This document shows, piece after piece, positions 1 through 9,287 of a stretch of 22,728 nt of DNA (positions within the stretch are counted from its first letter, which is position 1; each line of letters starts with the position of its first letter). The position numbers and the translations under genes were made by a program. Under the pieces are notes generated by a model that was not told the DNA's origin, did no database searches, and saw only the letters and a list, made by a program, of their open reading frames with translations. The DNA comes from a virus. The DNA is taken from positions 1 through 22,728 of the IMG/VR virus record IMGVR_UViG_3300031658_000146, one strand, 5' to 3'.

Positions 1-3000
1 TATCTGTGTAATTACTAGAATGGATATTAGATGAGTTAGTTAATGACCAATCAATATGTTCATTAGCAACGAAGCCTGTTAGACTATCATGAGTGAAGTC
101 AGAGGATACATAAGTAGTATCAGTAAAAACTGCTCCACTTGGCACTGCTGTTTCTACTAAAGGATGAACTACGTTAGTAACTTTAGCAGTGTTAGCTGTT
201 ATTGCTGAAGCTTGACTAGGAGTTATTCCTACTTTAGCAGTGTTAGCCGTAACACTAGCATTGGCTGAAACTCTAGCTTCAGTATAATATTTATTAGAAC
301 TATTCTCCGAAACATTAGTTGTATCTAGAGTAACAACACCTGTCTTTCCAGCAACACTAAGTACGTTATCTGTTGGTGTTGATAAGAGGGTGTAATCAGC
401 CATTGTACCTGCTGATCCACTATTATGTATGTAGGCTTTGTTCTCATCGGAACGGACTACTACATCTCCCTCTTGAGCAGTTAGGGATAAATGAGCCGTT
501 TGATTAGCCGCAGTCTGTACCGTTGTTAGGGCGAGTGCTGTAACACTAATCACACCAGCGCCTGTTATACCTACTCCAGTACCTGCTGAATAAGTAGTAT
601 CAGTAAACACTGCACCACTAGGTACTGCTGTTTCTACTAAAGGGTGAACTACGTTAGTAACTTTAGCAGTGTTAGCTGTTATTGCTGAAGCTTGACCTAC
701 TGTAATGCCTGTCTTAGCTGTATTAGCCAACACTTGAGTATTGTTAGTAATTATGCCTTGTACAGTTGTGGTGTATACTCCATTAGTGACAGTACCAGCG
801 TTCCCACTGACAGCTGTTTGAACTATGTTAGGTGCAGAGTTAGTCAAAGTAACAGAACCAGAAGTACCTCCGCCAGACATACCAGTGCCTGCTGTGACAC
901 CTGTAATATCACCTACGTTAGCTGTTGCCCCTGAGGCAATACCGTCTAACTTAGACTTATCAGCACCTGTCTGTACACCTGCAACCGTAGTAGTAGCTGC
1001 TGGTATGACTGCGTTGGTACCATCTGAGCTATTGACAGTGACTGTAGTTGATGCTGTAGTAGTAGATAGGTTAGTCGTTACGTTGTGATTAACGTCAGAT
1101 ACCTTCGCAGTGTTAGCTGTTATTGCTGAAGCCTGAGCTGCTGTAATACCTGTCTTTGCTGTATTCAATGCAACGGCATCTGAAGCTGTAGATGAATAAG
1201 AGATCTTTGCTGTGTTAGCTGTGATTGCTGTAGCTTGACTTCCAGTGACACTAGTGGCTGCAATACCTAAAGAGTCAATATCTGTCTTAGTTTGATCTGC
1301 AGTTGCATTAGCTTCAATAGTATCTAGTTTAGTTCCATCTACTGATACATCACGACCATCAAAGGTGCTGGTAGTTGTGATAGCGCCTGTAAAGGCTGCA
1401 CCTGTTAGTAAGGCTGCACCTGATAGTGATGCATAGGCTGCTACCCAAGCACTACCTTCATAGACTTTCATAACATCATCAGTCGTATTGAAGTAAAGCG
1501 AACCAGCTAATAATGTAGCTCCATCATTATCTGTTGTAGGATTAGATGCTTTCTGACCCAAGTATCTATCATCAAAAGAGTCAAAGGCTGCTAATGCCGC
1601 ATCTCTTGCTGCTTCCGCTGCTGACTTAGCCGTTGCTGCACTTGTTGCAGATGTGGAAGCTTCAGAGGCTTTAGTGGTTGCTGTAGAAGCAGAGGTTGAA
1701 GCAGATGTAGCAGATGTAGCAGCGCCAGTAGCACTAGTGGCTGCATTGGTTGCAGATGTAGAAGCTTCAGATGCCTTAGTTGTTGCAATGTCTGCTTTAG
1801 TGGTTGCTGTAGTGGCAGATGTAGAAGCCGCAGTTGCACTGGTACTTGCTGCGTTAGACGATGTAGTTGCTGAGGCAGCTTTAGTTGTAGCTGTAGAAGC
1901 AGAGGTTGAAGCAGATGTAGCACTAGATGCTGCATTGGTTTCACTAACAGCTGCATCATCTTCACTAGACTGTGCATTAGTAGCAGACGTAGAAGCTTCA
2001 GATGCTTTAGTTGTAGCAGTGGAGGCAGAAGTGGATGCTGCTGAAGCACTCGCCGCCGCTTCACTTGCTTTAGTTGTAGCAGTGCTAGCTTGTGTAGTAG
2101 CTGTAGATGCCGATCCAGATGCTGCTGTCGCGCTAGAAGAGGCTTCATTTGCTTTAGTAGTTGCTGTGGAAGCATTAGTTCCTGAAGATACTACATCAGC
2201 ATTAGTCAGTACAACGTCTGCGTTGGTAGTGATCTTGTCTAAGCCAGTTTGCACTTTGTCAGCTTCAGCTAATACTACGTCAGCGTGGGTTAATACCACG
2301 TCAGCATTTGTAGCTATCTTATCTAAACCAGTCTGTACCTTATCAGCTTCAGCAAGAACTACATCAGCATGAGTAAGCACTACATCCGCATTGGTTGATA
2401 CCTTATCCGCTGCAGTTACTATTGCTGCTGCTAATACTGCATCATACTTAGCTATGTACTCTGTAGTTGAAGAACCAGCAGCACCTGTGGCACCTGTAGG
2501 TCCTGCTACAGTAGAGTCAGCTCCTGTGGCACCTTGAGGTCCTGTAGAGCCTGTGGCACCTGTAGGTCCAACCACAGTAGAGTCAGCTCCTGTAGAGCCT
2601 TGAGCGCCTGTAGCTCCTATAGAGCCTTGAGGTCCTCTAGGTCCTGTAGAGCCTGTAGGTCCTGTAGGCCCTGCTACAGTAGAGTCAGTTCCTGCAGCTC
2701 CTGTAGTGCCTGTATATCCTCTAGGCCCTGCTACAGTAGAGGTAGGTCCTGTGGCACCTGTAGGTCCTGCTACAGTAGAGTCAGCTCCAGTAGAGCCTGT
2801 GGCACCTTGAGGTCCTGTAGAGCCTGTAGGCCCTGCTACAGTAGAGGTAGGTCCTGTGGCACCTGTAGGTCCTGTAGATCCTGTGGCACCTTGAGCGCCT
2901 GTAGAGCCTGTGGCACCTGTGGGTCCAACTACAGTAGAGTCAGCTCCTGTAGAGCCTTGAGCGCCTGTAGAGCCTGTAGATCCTGTGGCACCTGTGGGTC

Positions 3001-3445
3001 CAACTACAGTAGAGTCAGCTCCTGTAGAGCCTTGAGCGCCTGTAGCTCCTATAGAGCCTTGAGGTCCTGTAGAGCCTGTAGGCCCTGCTACAGTAGAGTC
3101 AGCTCCTGTAGAGCCTTGAGGTCCTGTAGAGCCTACAGGTCCTGTGGCACCTGTAGGTCCTGTAGAGCCTTGAGCGCCTGTGGCACCTGTAGGACCTGTA
3201 GGTATACCAAAGGCTAACACACCTGTAGAACTTGTATAACCAGCCGTTGCGTTTGAACCTAAAGTTAGTGTAGAAGCTGTGGCTGTTACTTCTTTAATTT
3301 CCGATGCACTTGAGGCTGCTTCTGTTGCACTCGTTGCTGCAGCGGTTGCTGAATTTGCGGCACTAGTTGCCTGTGTTGTAACTGCGTTGATCGTAGAGTC
3401 AGTTGTTGAATCTCCTGAACCCCCTATACCACGAAATATAGCCAT
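1..3445 (-). CDS. Giant collagen-like / coiled-coil tail fibre (3' end outside window)
   Basis: Open reading frame of at least 1148 codons from the ATG at 3445, with no stop before the left edge. It is likely a receptor-binding tail fibre. Seen in the translation: an N-terminal Ala/Ser/Thr-rich part starting [12 protein letters not shown]; a collagen-like Gly-X-Y block (GPTGATG, GPQGSTG, with STVAGP or STVVGP interruptions) at about residues 80-322; heptads of the type xxADVVL at about 335-412; a long low-complexity [11 protein letters not shown] coiled-coil stretch to about 615; then [29 protein letters not shown] and SLSGAALTG-like motifs (about 630-690) typical of marine podovirus fibres; then repeated ITANTAKV units and [10 protein letters not shown] near the edge. 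The receptor-binding C-terminus is missing from the window. It follows the capsid gene after a terminator. Function is inferred from the fibre-type repeats and location; confidence that it is a fibre is high, its exact attachment role unknown. Confidence 0.9.
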   Translation of the reverse strand, partial: MAIFRGIGGSGDSTTDSTINAVTTQATSAANSATAAATSATEAASSASEIKEVTATASTLTLGSNATAGYTSSTGVLAFGIPTGPTGATGAQGSTGPTGATGPVGSTGPQGSTGADSTVAGPTGSTGPQGSIGATGAQGSTGADSTVVGPTGATGSTGSTGAQGSTGADSTVVGPTGATGSTGAQGATGSTGPTGATGPTSTVAGPTGSTGPQGATGSTGADSTVAGPTGATGPTSTVAGPRGYTGTTGAAGTDSTVAGPTGPTGSTGPRGPQGSIGATGAQGSTGADSTVVGPTGATGSTGPQGATGADSTVAGPTGATGAAGSSTTEYIAKYDAVLAAAIVTAADKVSTNADVVLTHADVVLAEADKVQTGLDKIATNADVVLTHADVVLAEADKVQTGLDKITTNADVVLTNADVVSSGTNASTATTKANEASSSATAASGSASTATTQASTATTKASEAAASASAASTSASTATTKASEASTSATNAQSSEDDAAVSETNAASSATSASTSASTATTKAASATTSSNAASTSATAASTSATTATTKADIATTKASEASTSATNAATSATGAATSATSASTSASTATTKASEASTSATSAATAKSAAEAARDAALAAFDSFDDRYLGQKASNPTTDNDGATLLAGSLYFNTTDDVMKVYEGSAWVAAYASLSGAALLTGAAFTGAITTTSTFDGRDVSVDGTKLDTIEANATADQTKTDIDSLGIAATSVTGSQATAITANTAKISYSSTASDAVALNTAKTGITAAQASAITANTAKVSDVNHNVTTNLSTTTASTTVTVNSSDGTNAVIPAATTTVAGVQTGADKSKLDGIASGATANVGDITGVTAGTGMSGGGTSGSVTLTNSAPNIVQTAVSGNAGTVTNGVYTTTVQGIITNNTQVLANTAKTGITVGQASAITANTAKVTNVVHPLVETAVPSGAVFTDTTYSAGTGVGITGAGVISVTALALTTVQTAANQTAHLSLTAQEGDVVVRSDENKAYIHNSGSAGTMADYTLLSTPTDNVLSVAGKTGVVTLDTTNVSENSSNKYYTEARVSANASVTANTAKVGITPSQASAITANTAKVTNVVHPLVETAVPSGAVFTDTTYVSSDFTHDSLTGFVANEHIDWSLTNSSNIHSSNYTD
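110..216. repeat. Long direct repeat in fibre gene, copy 1
   Basis: This roughly 107-bp stretch recurs exactly 480 bp (160 codons) to the right at 590-696 with only a few mismatches. It encodes the fibre segment containing [18 protein letters not shown]. Because the offset is in frame, the repeat probably arose by in-frame duplication and could recombine without disrupting the gene. A shorter related copy lies near 1100-1135. Confidence 0.85.
590..696. repeat. Long direct repeat in fibre gene, copy 2
   Basis: Second copy of the repeat at 110-216, in the same orientation and reading frame. Differences are scattered single bases, mostly silent. Confidence 0.85.
2232..2399. repeat. Two tandem 84-bp heptad-coding repeats
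   Basis: Two adjacent 84-bp units (2232-2315 and 2316-2399) each encode 28 residues, that is four heptads: [21 protein letters not shown] and TGLDKIA or TGLDKIT. This is the rigid coiled-coil part of the fibre immediately after the collagen-like block. The unit length is a multiple of both 3 and 7 codons, so copy-number change would keep frame and heptad register. Confidence 0.85.
2480..3210. repeat. Collagen-like Gly-X-Y coding repeat block
   Basis: On the minus strand this block encodes uninterrupted Gly-X-Y triplets (mostly [15 protein letters not shown]) broken at intervals by DSTVAGP or DSTVVGP. Near-identical DNA segments recur inside it; for example the sequence around 2571-2641 returns about 432 bp (144 codons) away around 3003-3073. 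Such blocks form triple-helical rods in phage fibres and tend to vary in length between related phages. Confidence 0.9.
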
Positions 3446-3470
3446 TGTTTTTACCACTGTTGTTAAATCT

Positions 3471-3519
3471 AAAGAAAAAAAGGGAGCCTCAAGTGTTCTT
3501 TAAGTACCTGAGGCTCCCT
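3471..3519 (-). terminator. Intrinsic terminator after the capsid gene
   Basis: On the minus strand a perfect 11-bp stem AGGGAGCCTCA / TGAGGCTCCCT (3519-3509 with 3491-3481), loop of 17 nt, is followed directly by a run of T (TTTTTTTC). It sits 19 bp after the capsid stop codon, where high-level capsid transcripts would be cut before the tail fibre. The stem also has potential as a 5' stem-loop (see finding on the T7-like motif). Confidence 0.9.
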
Positions 3520-3537
3520 ATAGTGGTTATTTTTTTA

Positions 3538-4491
3538 TTAACCGTTTACTGCCATTACAAATCCAGTCTCTGGACGAAGTACCTGAGTACCATACAAACG
3601 GTCTGCAGTATACAAGGTTCCTAAGAACTCTTGCTTGTACTGAGTTTGAGAGCGTACACCCTGTTGCTCAGCAAGTACCATAGTGTCCTTATGACATAGC
3701 AAGGCACCACGTACAACACCACCAGCAGCATTCTCTGCAGCAGTCTCAAGGATTGGGCAGTTAGTAGATACATAAATATCCACACCATACAGCTCACCAA
3801 TCTTACCATTAACAACACCTTGGCCATTAACGAAGTCACTAGATACATAACGATCAATACCCATAATTGCATTACGCAAGCTTGGTGGAATTACCAATGA
3901 GCGTCCATCCATTGGGGTGTCAGCATCATCCATTTTCTGAACCATATCACGTAGGAAGCTATCAGCAAATGCATCAGCAGTGACAAGAGTATCAACAGCA
4001 TAGGCAGAAGTACCGCCAGATGCATCGTTGTAGAAGGTAGCTGAGTTAGTCCAATCTGAACCATCACCATCACCAAAGGACTTGCCTAAGGTAAATAGAT
4101 CATCATCCACTTGCTTACCTAGGGCATAACCAGCATCACCAGTATAGAACTGACGTAATGAAGCAAGTGCTTGTACGTTAGTAATATCTTCGATCATACG
4201 TGAGTATTCAAAGTGCTTGTTAATGGTAACTAGAACTTCTGACTCTGTAGCGTTCTGAATAGTTACTGCTGTGTTTTCTGCCTTAGCAGATGCAGTGCCT
4301 CGAGTAGGAGCAGGGATATGAATTGTATCGCCCTTCTTACCTTGCATTGCAATTTTCTTAACTAGGGGTGCAAGTACAAGTGATTTCTCATACGCTGCAA
4401 TTACTTCGTCAGACCAAATTTCGGGGATGAAAGTTGCTGCGGAAGTGTTATCTACCATACCGCCCGTGGCGGGATATACTGAAGTAGCCAT
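3538..4491 (-). CDS. Major capsid protein
   Basis: A 317-residue protein predicted to form the icosahedral head shell, probably with the HK97 fold. Start MATSVYPATGG is followed by TFIPEIWSDEVIAAYEKSLV, a pattern common at the N-terminus of phage major capsid proteins in podoviruses, and by KKGDTIHIPAPTRG. Later segments contain DRYVSSDFVNGQGVVNGKIGELYGVDIYVSTN, here read as the usual 'epitope of particle assembly' region where the protein confirms the peptide's location in the complex. The ATG at 4491 has an AGAGA ribosome-binding site 8-12 bp upstream. It is directly downstream of the scaffold gene and followed by a strong terminator, as expected for the most abundant virion protein. Family membership is by motif and context; I did not compare structures. 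Confidence 0.9.
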   Translation of the reverse strand: MATSVYPATGGMVDNTSAATFIPEIWSDEVIAAYEKSLVLAPLVKKIAMQGKKGDTIHIPAPTRGTASAKAENTAVTIQNATESEVLVTINKHFEYSRMIEDITNVQALASLRQFYTGDAGYALGKQVDDDLFTLGKSFGDGDGSDWTNSATFYNDASGGTSAYAVDTLVTADAFADSFLRDMVQKMDDADTPMDGRSLVIPPSLRNAIMGIDRYVSSDFVNGQGVVNGKIGELYGVDIYVSTNCPILETAAENAAGGVVRGALLCHKDTMVLAEQQGVRSQTQYKQEFLGTLYTADRLYGTQVLRPETGFVMAVNG

Positions 4492-4514
4492 TTTAATTTC
4501 TCTCTATAGTAAGG

Positions 4515-5333
4515 TTATTTGACCCTCTTCTCCGCATATGCCAGTGTAATGTCATCTGAGAGTGCTAAGTAGCGATCTGGGTCTGTTTTCATTAGTTTAA
4601 TAATATCAGCTCGTCTATAGATTTTTTTGGAAGAACTTGAGTCTGGATTACCACGAGTGTAACCATTTGACCCATCCTTGACAGCCCTCTGTCTTCCTTC
4701 TTTCTCAGCCTGAAGTGTTTGGTTGATAACCCCATTACGGTCTTTCCATAGTGAGAACAGCTCATTAGCTGCTTCCGTATCATAGTGCTGATCTGCCGCG
4801 ATAAACATTCGTGTCCTAATATTAGAGGCTTGAATCCATTCAGCAAACTTAGGATCACTTATGATCTCTTGTATGTCTGGATGACCTTCCTTTAGAAGTG
4901 CCATTGACGTTTGCTTTTTATAAGCTCTCGTGGACTCTTCTGCTGCTCTAACTGAAGGATGATTGTCTATAGCCCGACTGATAGCCCTTTCAGGATCAGA
5001 GTAAAAATCTATATCATCATCTGTGTCGTCAGCTGCCTGTGTAGGTTGCTGATCATGGAGTTGTGTGTTGATATAACTATCGACTACGTTACGTAAGTCA
5101 CCCACTTCTGAGCTTTGACGACCTAAGAGCTTCTCAGCCTCTTGGTGCATCCTAACTACATCTTGTAACGACTTACCGCTGTACTTGTCTGGTATCTCTG
5201 TGGGCTCAGGGGTTACCTCAGGGTTAGCCTCTAGTGCTTCCTGTGGTTCTGTTGTGCCTTTGGTGAGATCATCTAAGCTATCAAAACGCTCACTTTGTAA
5301 TTCCTCATCTTGATCGAGGATAACTGCTGCCAT
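4515..5333 (-). CDS. Capsid assembly scaffolding protein
   Basis: A 272-residue acidic, helical protein. The N-terminal 50 residues are Glu/Pro/Thr rich, then comes PDKYSGKSLQDVVRMHQEAEKLLGRQ, the usual scaffold-like helical segment, and the C-terminus is basic (SSKKIYRRADIIKLM...YAEKRVK), like scaffold tails that bind coat protein. It would guide procapsid assembly and leave or be degraded before DNA packaging. Position directly before the major capsid gene (23 bp gap) is the classical scaffold position. Start ATG at 5333 has CGGAG about 7 bp upstream. Identification rests on composition, motif memory and gene order. Confidence 0.82.
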   Translation of the reverse strand: MAAVILDQDEELQSERFDSLDDLTKGTTEPQEALEANPEVTPEPTEIPDKYSGKSLQDVVRMHQEAEKLLGRQSSEVGDLRNVVDSYINTQLHDQQPTQAADDTDDDIDFYSDPERAISRAIDNHPSVRAAEESTRAYKKQTSMALLKEGHPDIQEIISDPKFAEWIQASNIRTRMFIAADQHYDTEAANELFSLWKDRNGVINQTLQAEKEGRQRAVKDGSNGYTRGNPDSSSSKKIYRRADIIKLMKTDPDRYLALSDDITLAYAEKRVK

Positions 5334-5388
5334 ATTAAACTCCGTACCTTAGTATTATGGAGAAAGTAAAAATGAAAGCTTCCTAGTG

Positions 5389-5619
5389 TTAGGAGTTGGC
5401 TTTCTCTGCTTTTTCTCTACTACGTTCATGATCCTTAGCCCACTTAATGGTGGCACCAGCAAAGTCGCCAGAGAAGGGATCTAACATAGAACGTGGAGAG
5501 GAAAGTTGTCTGGTTGCTAGAGCTTTACAGGTTTTACACACTTGTGAGTCTGGAGAGCCTTTAACCATATGTTCATTAACGTGCCCTGAGACACACTTGT
5601 AATCATAAAATCTATACAT
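5389..5619 (-). CDS. Small FmdB-like zinc-ribbon protein
   Basis: A 76-residue protein starting MYRFYDYKC. Cys9 and His13 (CVSGH) and the pair Cys28-x2-Cys31 (CKTC) are followed by ATRQLSSP, the pattern of FmdB-type zinc ribbons. The C-terminus is charged (KDHERSREKAEKANS). It overlaps the upstream 89-aa gene by 8 bp and precedes the scaffold gene. Such proteins are common between portal and scaffold genes in related phages, but their role is not known; a regulatory or assembly function is only a guess. Confidence 0.75.
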   Translation of the reverse strand: MYRFYDYKCVSGHVNEHMVKGSPDSQVCKTCKALATRQLSSPRSMLDPFSGDFAGATIKWAKDHERSREKAEKANS

Positions 5620-5881
5620 GCGAGTACTGGTCTACGATGGGATCTTCAATACGTTGAGATTCCTCTTGTCCAATGCGTGTAGTTTCTTCTAGATTCAAGA
5701 TAGTGCCTAAGATGTTGAGTTGTCCTTTACGGAAGTAGAGGTCTTTCTCATCTTTAGCGCTTTCAATTGAGTTAATGAGAGGGATATTTGAGCTTAAGTC
5801 TTTAACTAGAGTCTGCCAACCATCCGTCCTGAATAGTTCGTTCATCTGTCTAAAGTAAAGCTCTAATTCATTATCTGTCAT
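5612..5881 (-). CDS. Hypothetical protein between portal and zinc-ribbon genes
   Basis: An 89-residue protein (MTDNELELYFRQMNELFRTDGW...). It is mostly helical and charged, with no recognisable motif. It is the first gene after the internal promoter at 5921-5893, and the predicted start of transcription (about 5886) leaves only about five bases before the ATG at 5881, so the transcript from that promoter would be almost leaderless; read-through from the portal transcript would instead carry an AGG upstream. It overlaps the next gene by 8 bp, suggesting translational coupling. Confidence 0.75.
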   Translation of the reverse strand: MTDNELELYFRQMNELFRTDGWQTLVKDLSSNIPLINSIESAKDEKDLYFRKGQLNILGTILNLEETTRIGQEESQRIEDPIVDQYSHV

Positions 5882-5892
5882 TTATACTACCT

Positions 5893-5921
5893 ATTATACC
5901 ATATATTAGCTTAAAAGTCAA
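5893..5921 (-). promoter_or_regulatory. Sigma-70 promoter inside the structural operon
   Basis: On the minus strand: TTGACT at 5921-5916, a 17-bp spacer, and TATAAT at 5898-5893. Only one base differs from consensus. It lies in the 70-bp gap after the portal gene and would boost the small genes, scaffold and capsid relative to terminase and portal. Confidence 0.8.
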
Positions 5922-5951
5922 GGTTTTTCTTTACTTTTGACCTTGGTTGTG

Positions 5952-8009
5952 TTAGCCAGCGTTAATTTGGCCACCTGCTCCTCGAGGTCTTCCAGCTTGC
6001 TCAAAAGCCTGCTGTAACTGCTGTTGATTTGCTCCACTACTTGGTTGAGCTCTCGCTGGGATACCATTGTTCTGTGCTCCGTTGGGATTCATTTGTTTTA
6101 AGTCAATAGCTTTCTCTTTAAGCATCCGATCCGCTACCTTAAGCCTACGCTCAAACTCACGATCATCATTTTCACCGTCTTTTAGGTTAGTTGTGATAGC
6201 TTTAATTCGATCTATTTCCATTTCTACAGGTATAGCCTTGGCTTCAACCATAAGCTTCTGTGCTCTCATCTCTGATTCATGCGCCTGAGCTTCAAGAGCG
6301 GCAGTTTGGGAGGCTTGGAAAGCTAATTCAGCTTGTCTAGTCTCTTCTTGTGCTTTCTGGCTCTCTGGTGAGGGTTTAGCGGCCTCGTCTATCAGTCCAA
6401 TCAACTCTTCTCTATTAGAGACATTCATATTATCTACGATAGACTTAAGCATGATGGGGTAATAAGGTGTCTCCTTGCCCATAGTCTGCAACAGCTGCAC
6501 TAACTGGCTAACCTCATACTCTCTAGCTACAATACCTAACGTAGACGTAGCGTTGAACTTGTAATCAGACACAGGGTAGAGCTCAGGCTCGTACTGCATA
6601 TAACGCCAAGCCGCCTTAGATACGAAGGGTATCAAGAAGGACTCTTGGAAGTTAATCAAGGTGCGCTTATGTCGCTTGATGATTGCACCTAGAGACATCG
6701 AAATGCCTGCAGCAGTAGCTTCTCCATTGATTTGACCACCAACACCAGAAGAATCTACAGCACCTGTACTTTGTTGTACCATAGATTGTAGTGCTGCAGC
6801 CTGAGCAAATGTTATTTGGCTTACGTTGCCAAAGTTAAACGGATTGATGATCTCTCGTGGGTCACCATTGGTTAATAATAACTTACCAGCACGAATCTCT
6901 GGCTTAGTTCCCCTTGGGATGCGTGTAGCGTCCATAGCTAGCATTGGATGTACAGTTAACGCTAGGGCATCAATACGTGCCCTAAGCTCAGCGTCTAGTG
7001 CTTTCTGGCTATTGTAGCCTTTCTCGCATACACCACGGCCCCAAAAGCGACTAGGAACAACATCCCACGGGAATGCTACTACTGGGCGATCCTTCATCAT
7101 ATAAGGACTTGGCTCTGCCTTAAGCAGGTGTCCTTCGTTAGCAATGATGACCACAGCTTCAATGTAATAACTTTCTTTGTCTTCATCATCTAAGGCATAG
7201 TCAAGCTCTTGCTCCAACAGATGACGCGGCACTAGGCCATAGTACTTAGTCAGACGAGTCTTATCATCTTGTGTAACCGTGAGCTCAGAGTCAGGCTCTA
7301 AGTTGAAGTCTTCACTAGCAGAGCCAATGTAGGTGTCACGATAGATACCCTGCTCTTGTAACTGTTCAACAATATGAGTACCAACAAACTCATCTATAGC
7401 ACAACCTAAAGCTTCCTCAATGTTAGTAGCTACAGGGTCTATACGGAAGTTCTGAGGCAAGACAGGGCGTAGACGCACAATGGTACGTTTGGACACAGTG
7501 ACTCCCACAGCTTCCATAGCGCCACCCATAACCTTCTCAGTCGAGGGCTTCATCTCATTGATTTCTTCTAATACAACTTCACCAATACCATTGCCAAAGA
7601 CAGCTGAGTTGATTAAGCATTCAGATACATCCCTACGTATCTTAGCTGTATTAAAGTCCTCATGTAGCTTATTGCGGAGGAAAGCAATGTCAGTAGTCTC
7701 TTGGTCACCCATGTTATCTTTAATGTCAAAGTACTTACCTCTACCGAAGGTTGCCTCTTCTATCTCAGCTACATTAGACTCCACAGCTTGCTGTAGTGCT
7801 GGAGCAATGATTTGACTACGCTCTGCTGATCTAGTCTTGTCACTAGCATTCCAGATGCCACGCCATAGGCGGTAGTATTCCTCATGCTTCTTTGAGTAGT
7901 TAGTTTCATAATAGTCACCCCAATCGTTGACTTTAGTCATTACCCAATCTTCTAAGGATTGCTCAATGATGATAGGATCTGTTGATTGGTTGTTATCTAG
8001 CATTCTCAT
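5952..8009 (-). CDS. Portal protein (head-tail connector)
   Basis: A 685-residue protein that would form the dodecameric DNA entry channel at one capsid vertex and dock terminase and tail. N-terminal segments LEDWVMTKVNDWGDYYETNY and KTRSAERSQIIAPALQQAVES resemble podovirus portals. The central region has the characteristic FPWDVVPSRFWGRGVCEKGYNSQKALDAELRARIDA and TGAVDSSGVGGQINGEATAAGISM. Residues about 540-620 are a long charged coiled coil (SQKAQEETRQAELAFQ...), and the end is Gln/Gly/Ala rich, like the barrel and tail of P22-type portals. It starts 3 bp after the terL stop. Two candidate starts exist, ATG 8009 and ATG 8003, neither with a strong ribosome-binding site, so translation is probably coupled to terL. 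Confidence 0.92.
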   Translation of the reverse strand: MRMLDNNQSTDPIIIEQSLEDWVMTKVNDWGDYYETNYSKKHEEYYRLWRGIWNASDKTRSAERSQIIAPALQQAVESNVAEIEEATFGRGKYFDIKDNMGDQETTDIAFLRNKLHEDFNTAKIRRDVSECLINSAVFGNGIGEVVLEEINEMKPSTEKVMGGAMEAVGVTVSKRTIVRLRPVLPQNFRIDPVATNIEEALGCAIDEFVGTHIVEQLQEQGIYRDTYIGSASEDFNLEPDSELTVTQDDKTRLTKYYGLVPRHLLEQELDYALDDEDKESYYIEAVVIIANEGHLLKAEPSPYMMKDRPVVAFPWDVVPSRFWGRGVCEKGYNSQKALDAELRARIDALALTVHPMLAMDATRIPRGTKPEIRAGKLLLTNGDPREIINPFNFGNVSQITFAQAAALQSMVQQSTGAVDSSGVGGQINGEATAAGISMSLGAIIKRHKRTLINFQESFLIPFVSKAAWRYMQYEPELYPVSDYKFNATSTLGIVAREYEVSQLVQLLQTMGKETPYYPIMLKSIVDNMNVSNREELIGLIDEAAKPSPESQKAQEETRQAELAFQASQTAALEAQAHESEMRAQKLMVEAKAIPVEMEIDRIKAITTNLKDGENDDREFERRLKVADRMLKEKAIDLKQMNPNGAQNNGIPARAQPSSGANQQQLQQAFEQAGRPRGAGGQINAG

Positions 8010-8012
8010 AAT

Positions 8013-9287
8013 TTAGTATCCACTGATTGAGTCAAGGGTTTCAAAGTCGTCATATTCAGTAAAGTTACCAGCATAGGTTACTTTAGCGAGTTGATCTATA
8101 TAGGCTAAGGAGTCTATTAAGTCGTCATGGGTTAAGGGGTCTGGAAACTGGAATAGTTCATCACAGAAGCGTGAGTGCCATTCCTTCTTCTTCTTGTTGA
8201 GCGTTATGCGTCCATGTTCAAAGCGCCCCTGTAGAGCCCACATGATTCTATCAGTCTTCTTTTGGTTGCCATGAGTTAGCTCCTCTACTCTAAAGTAGAA
8301 GTTCTGACGCTTCATCATATCCATTATTGGTGACATAACCGCTTGCTTAGATATACCTTTCTCTATGCCTACTGAAAGAGGCTTATAGTCGCGTACAGCT
8401 TGAAAGATCTTTGTTGCAGTCTCGTCTAGCGTCCAGCGTCCATAGATTACATCCTCAACAAACCATCCATCTTCATTGACATATACAATTGAGATAGCTG
8501 AGTTGTCTAATCGGCTTGTGTTACCTTTCTTCTTGCTGACATCTTGAAAGCCAGCTAAGTCTATAGCAATATAATAGTCACCTTCACCAGTGGGCTTTGT
8601 GCCGAATGAGAGCCATTCCTCTTTGAACATCTCTGAGCCTTGGTTCTTAAAGGATGCCATGAACTCCTGTTGGAAAGCATGAGAGCTCATAGACTTCTTA
8701 GCCATGTCAAGTTCTTCTGGATCTAATGTTTCATTATCGTAACTGGTGAAGTGATAGGAGGTGAAGGAAGGATCATCCTCAGTGAGCTCAGCATACTTGT
8801 AGAGATCATAGAAGTGGTTACGTCCCTTAGGTGTACCTATGAATAGACAGCCGCCCTTTTGGTCAGCTAAGGCAGGACGTAGGATCTCCTCAAATACCTC
8901 AGGTTTCATATCCGCATATTCGTCAAGCACTAAGTAGTATAAAGAGACACCACGCATAGTGTCAGGTCTATCGGCACCCTTAAGTGAGATAGTAGTGCCA
9001 TTGATCAATGTGATCTGCATGTTGTTTATGTGGGCTGACTTGATGACAGGGCCACCTAGTTCGACTAGGAGCTTCCACATAATGTCTCGTGCCTGACCTT
9101 GTGTGGGAGCGACATAGAAGATGTGTGAGTTTGGTAGTGTAGCTTCGAGACCCTTTACGATTAGCTTCCAAGCAGCTAGCCTAGATTTACCGCAACGGCG
9201 ACCTGCAGCACATACAATGAAACGTGTAGGATCAACCCATACTTTCTTTTGCCACTCTAGGAGTTCTATGGTTAGATCTGAGCTCAT
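8013..9287 (-). CDS. terL: Terminase large subunit (packaging ATPase and nuclease)
   Basis: A 424-residue motor protein that pumps DNA into the procapsid and cuts concatemers. Visible motifs: Walker A GRRCGKS at residues 29-35; Walker B LVLDE ending at Asp122-Glu123; motif III GTPKGR at 151-156; then a RNase H-like nuclease domain with AIDLAG (Asp243), GIEKG (Glu309) and THDDLIDSLAY (Asp388/Asp389). Length is typical. Its ATG overlaps the terS stop (ATGA at 9287-9284), so the two subunits are translationally coupled. All catalytic residues are present, so it should be functional. Confidence 0.97.
   Translation of the reverse strand: MSSDLTIELLEWQKKVWVDPTRFIVCAAGRRCGKSRLAAWKLIVKGLEATLPNSHIFYVAPTQGQARDIMWKLLVELGGPVIKSAHINNMQITLINGTTISLKGADRPDTMRGVSLYYLVLDEYADMKPEVFEEILRPALADQKGGCLFIGTPKGRNHFYDLYKYAELTEDDPSFTSYHFTSYDNETLDPEELDMAKKSMSSHAFQQEFMASFKNQGSEMFKEEWLSFGTKPTGEGDYYIAIDLAGFQDVSKKKGNTSRLDNSAISIVYVNEDGWFVEDVIYGRWTLDETATKIFQAVRDYKPLSVGIEKGISKQAVMSPIMDMMKRQNFYFRVEELTHGNQKKTDRIMWALQGRFEHGRITLNKKKKEWHSRFCDELFQFPDPLTHDDLIDSLAYIDQLAKVTYAGNFTEYDDFETLDSISGY

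Noticed and set aside
692-1088. Two plus-strand frames of 80 and 87 residues
   Set aside because: Shadows of the fibre gene with compositional bias and no translation signals.
2480-3210. CRISPR array
   Set aside because: The repeats are irregular in length and spacing, encode Gly-X-Y triplets in one frame, and have no unique spacers.
1591-3217. Long open frames in the other frames and on the opposite strand of the fibre gene (Leu/Gln-rich on minus, Ala/Val-rich and Cys/Arg-rich on plus)
   Set aside because: They are products of the repetitive codons of the fibre gene, have low-complexity translations and no ribosome-binding sites, while the fibre frame is open for 1148 codons with recognisable motifs.
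5376-5396. Terminator hairpin after the zinc-ribbon gene
   Set aside because: Only a 5-bp stem (TCCTA/TAGGA) with no immediate T-run; downstream scaffold and capsid need read-through.
5915-5945. Terminator after the portal gene (CAAGGT/ACCTTG stem)
   Set aside because: Six-bp stem with a 15-nt loop and no T-run, overlapping a good promoter.
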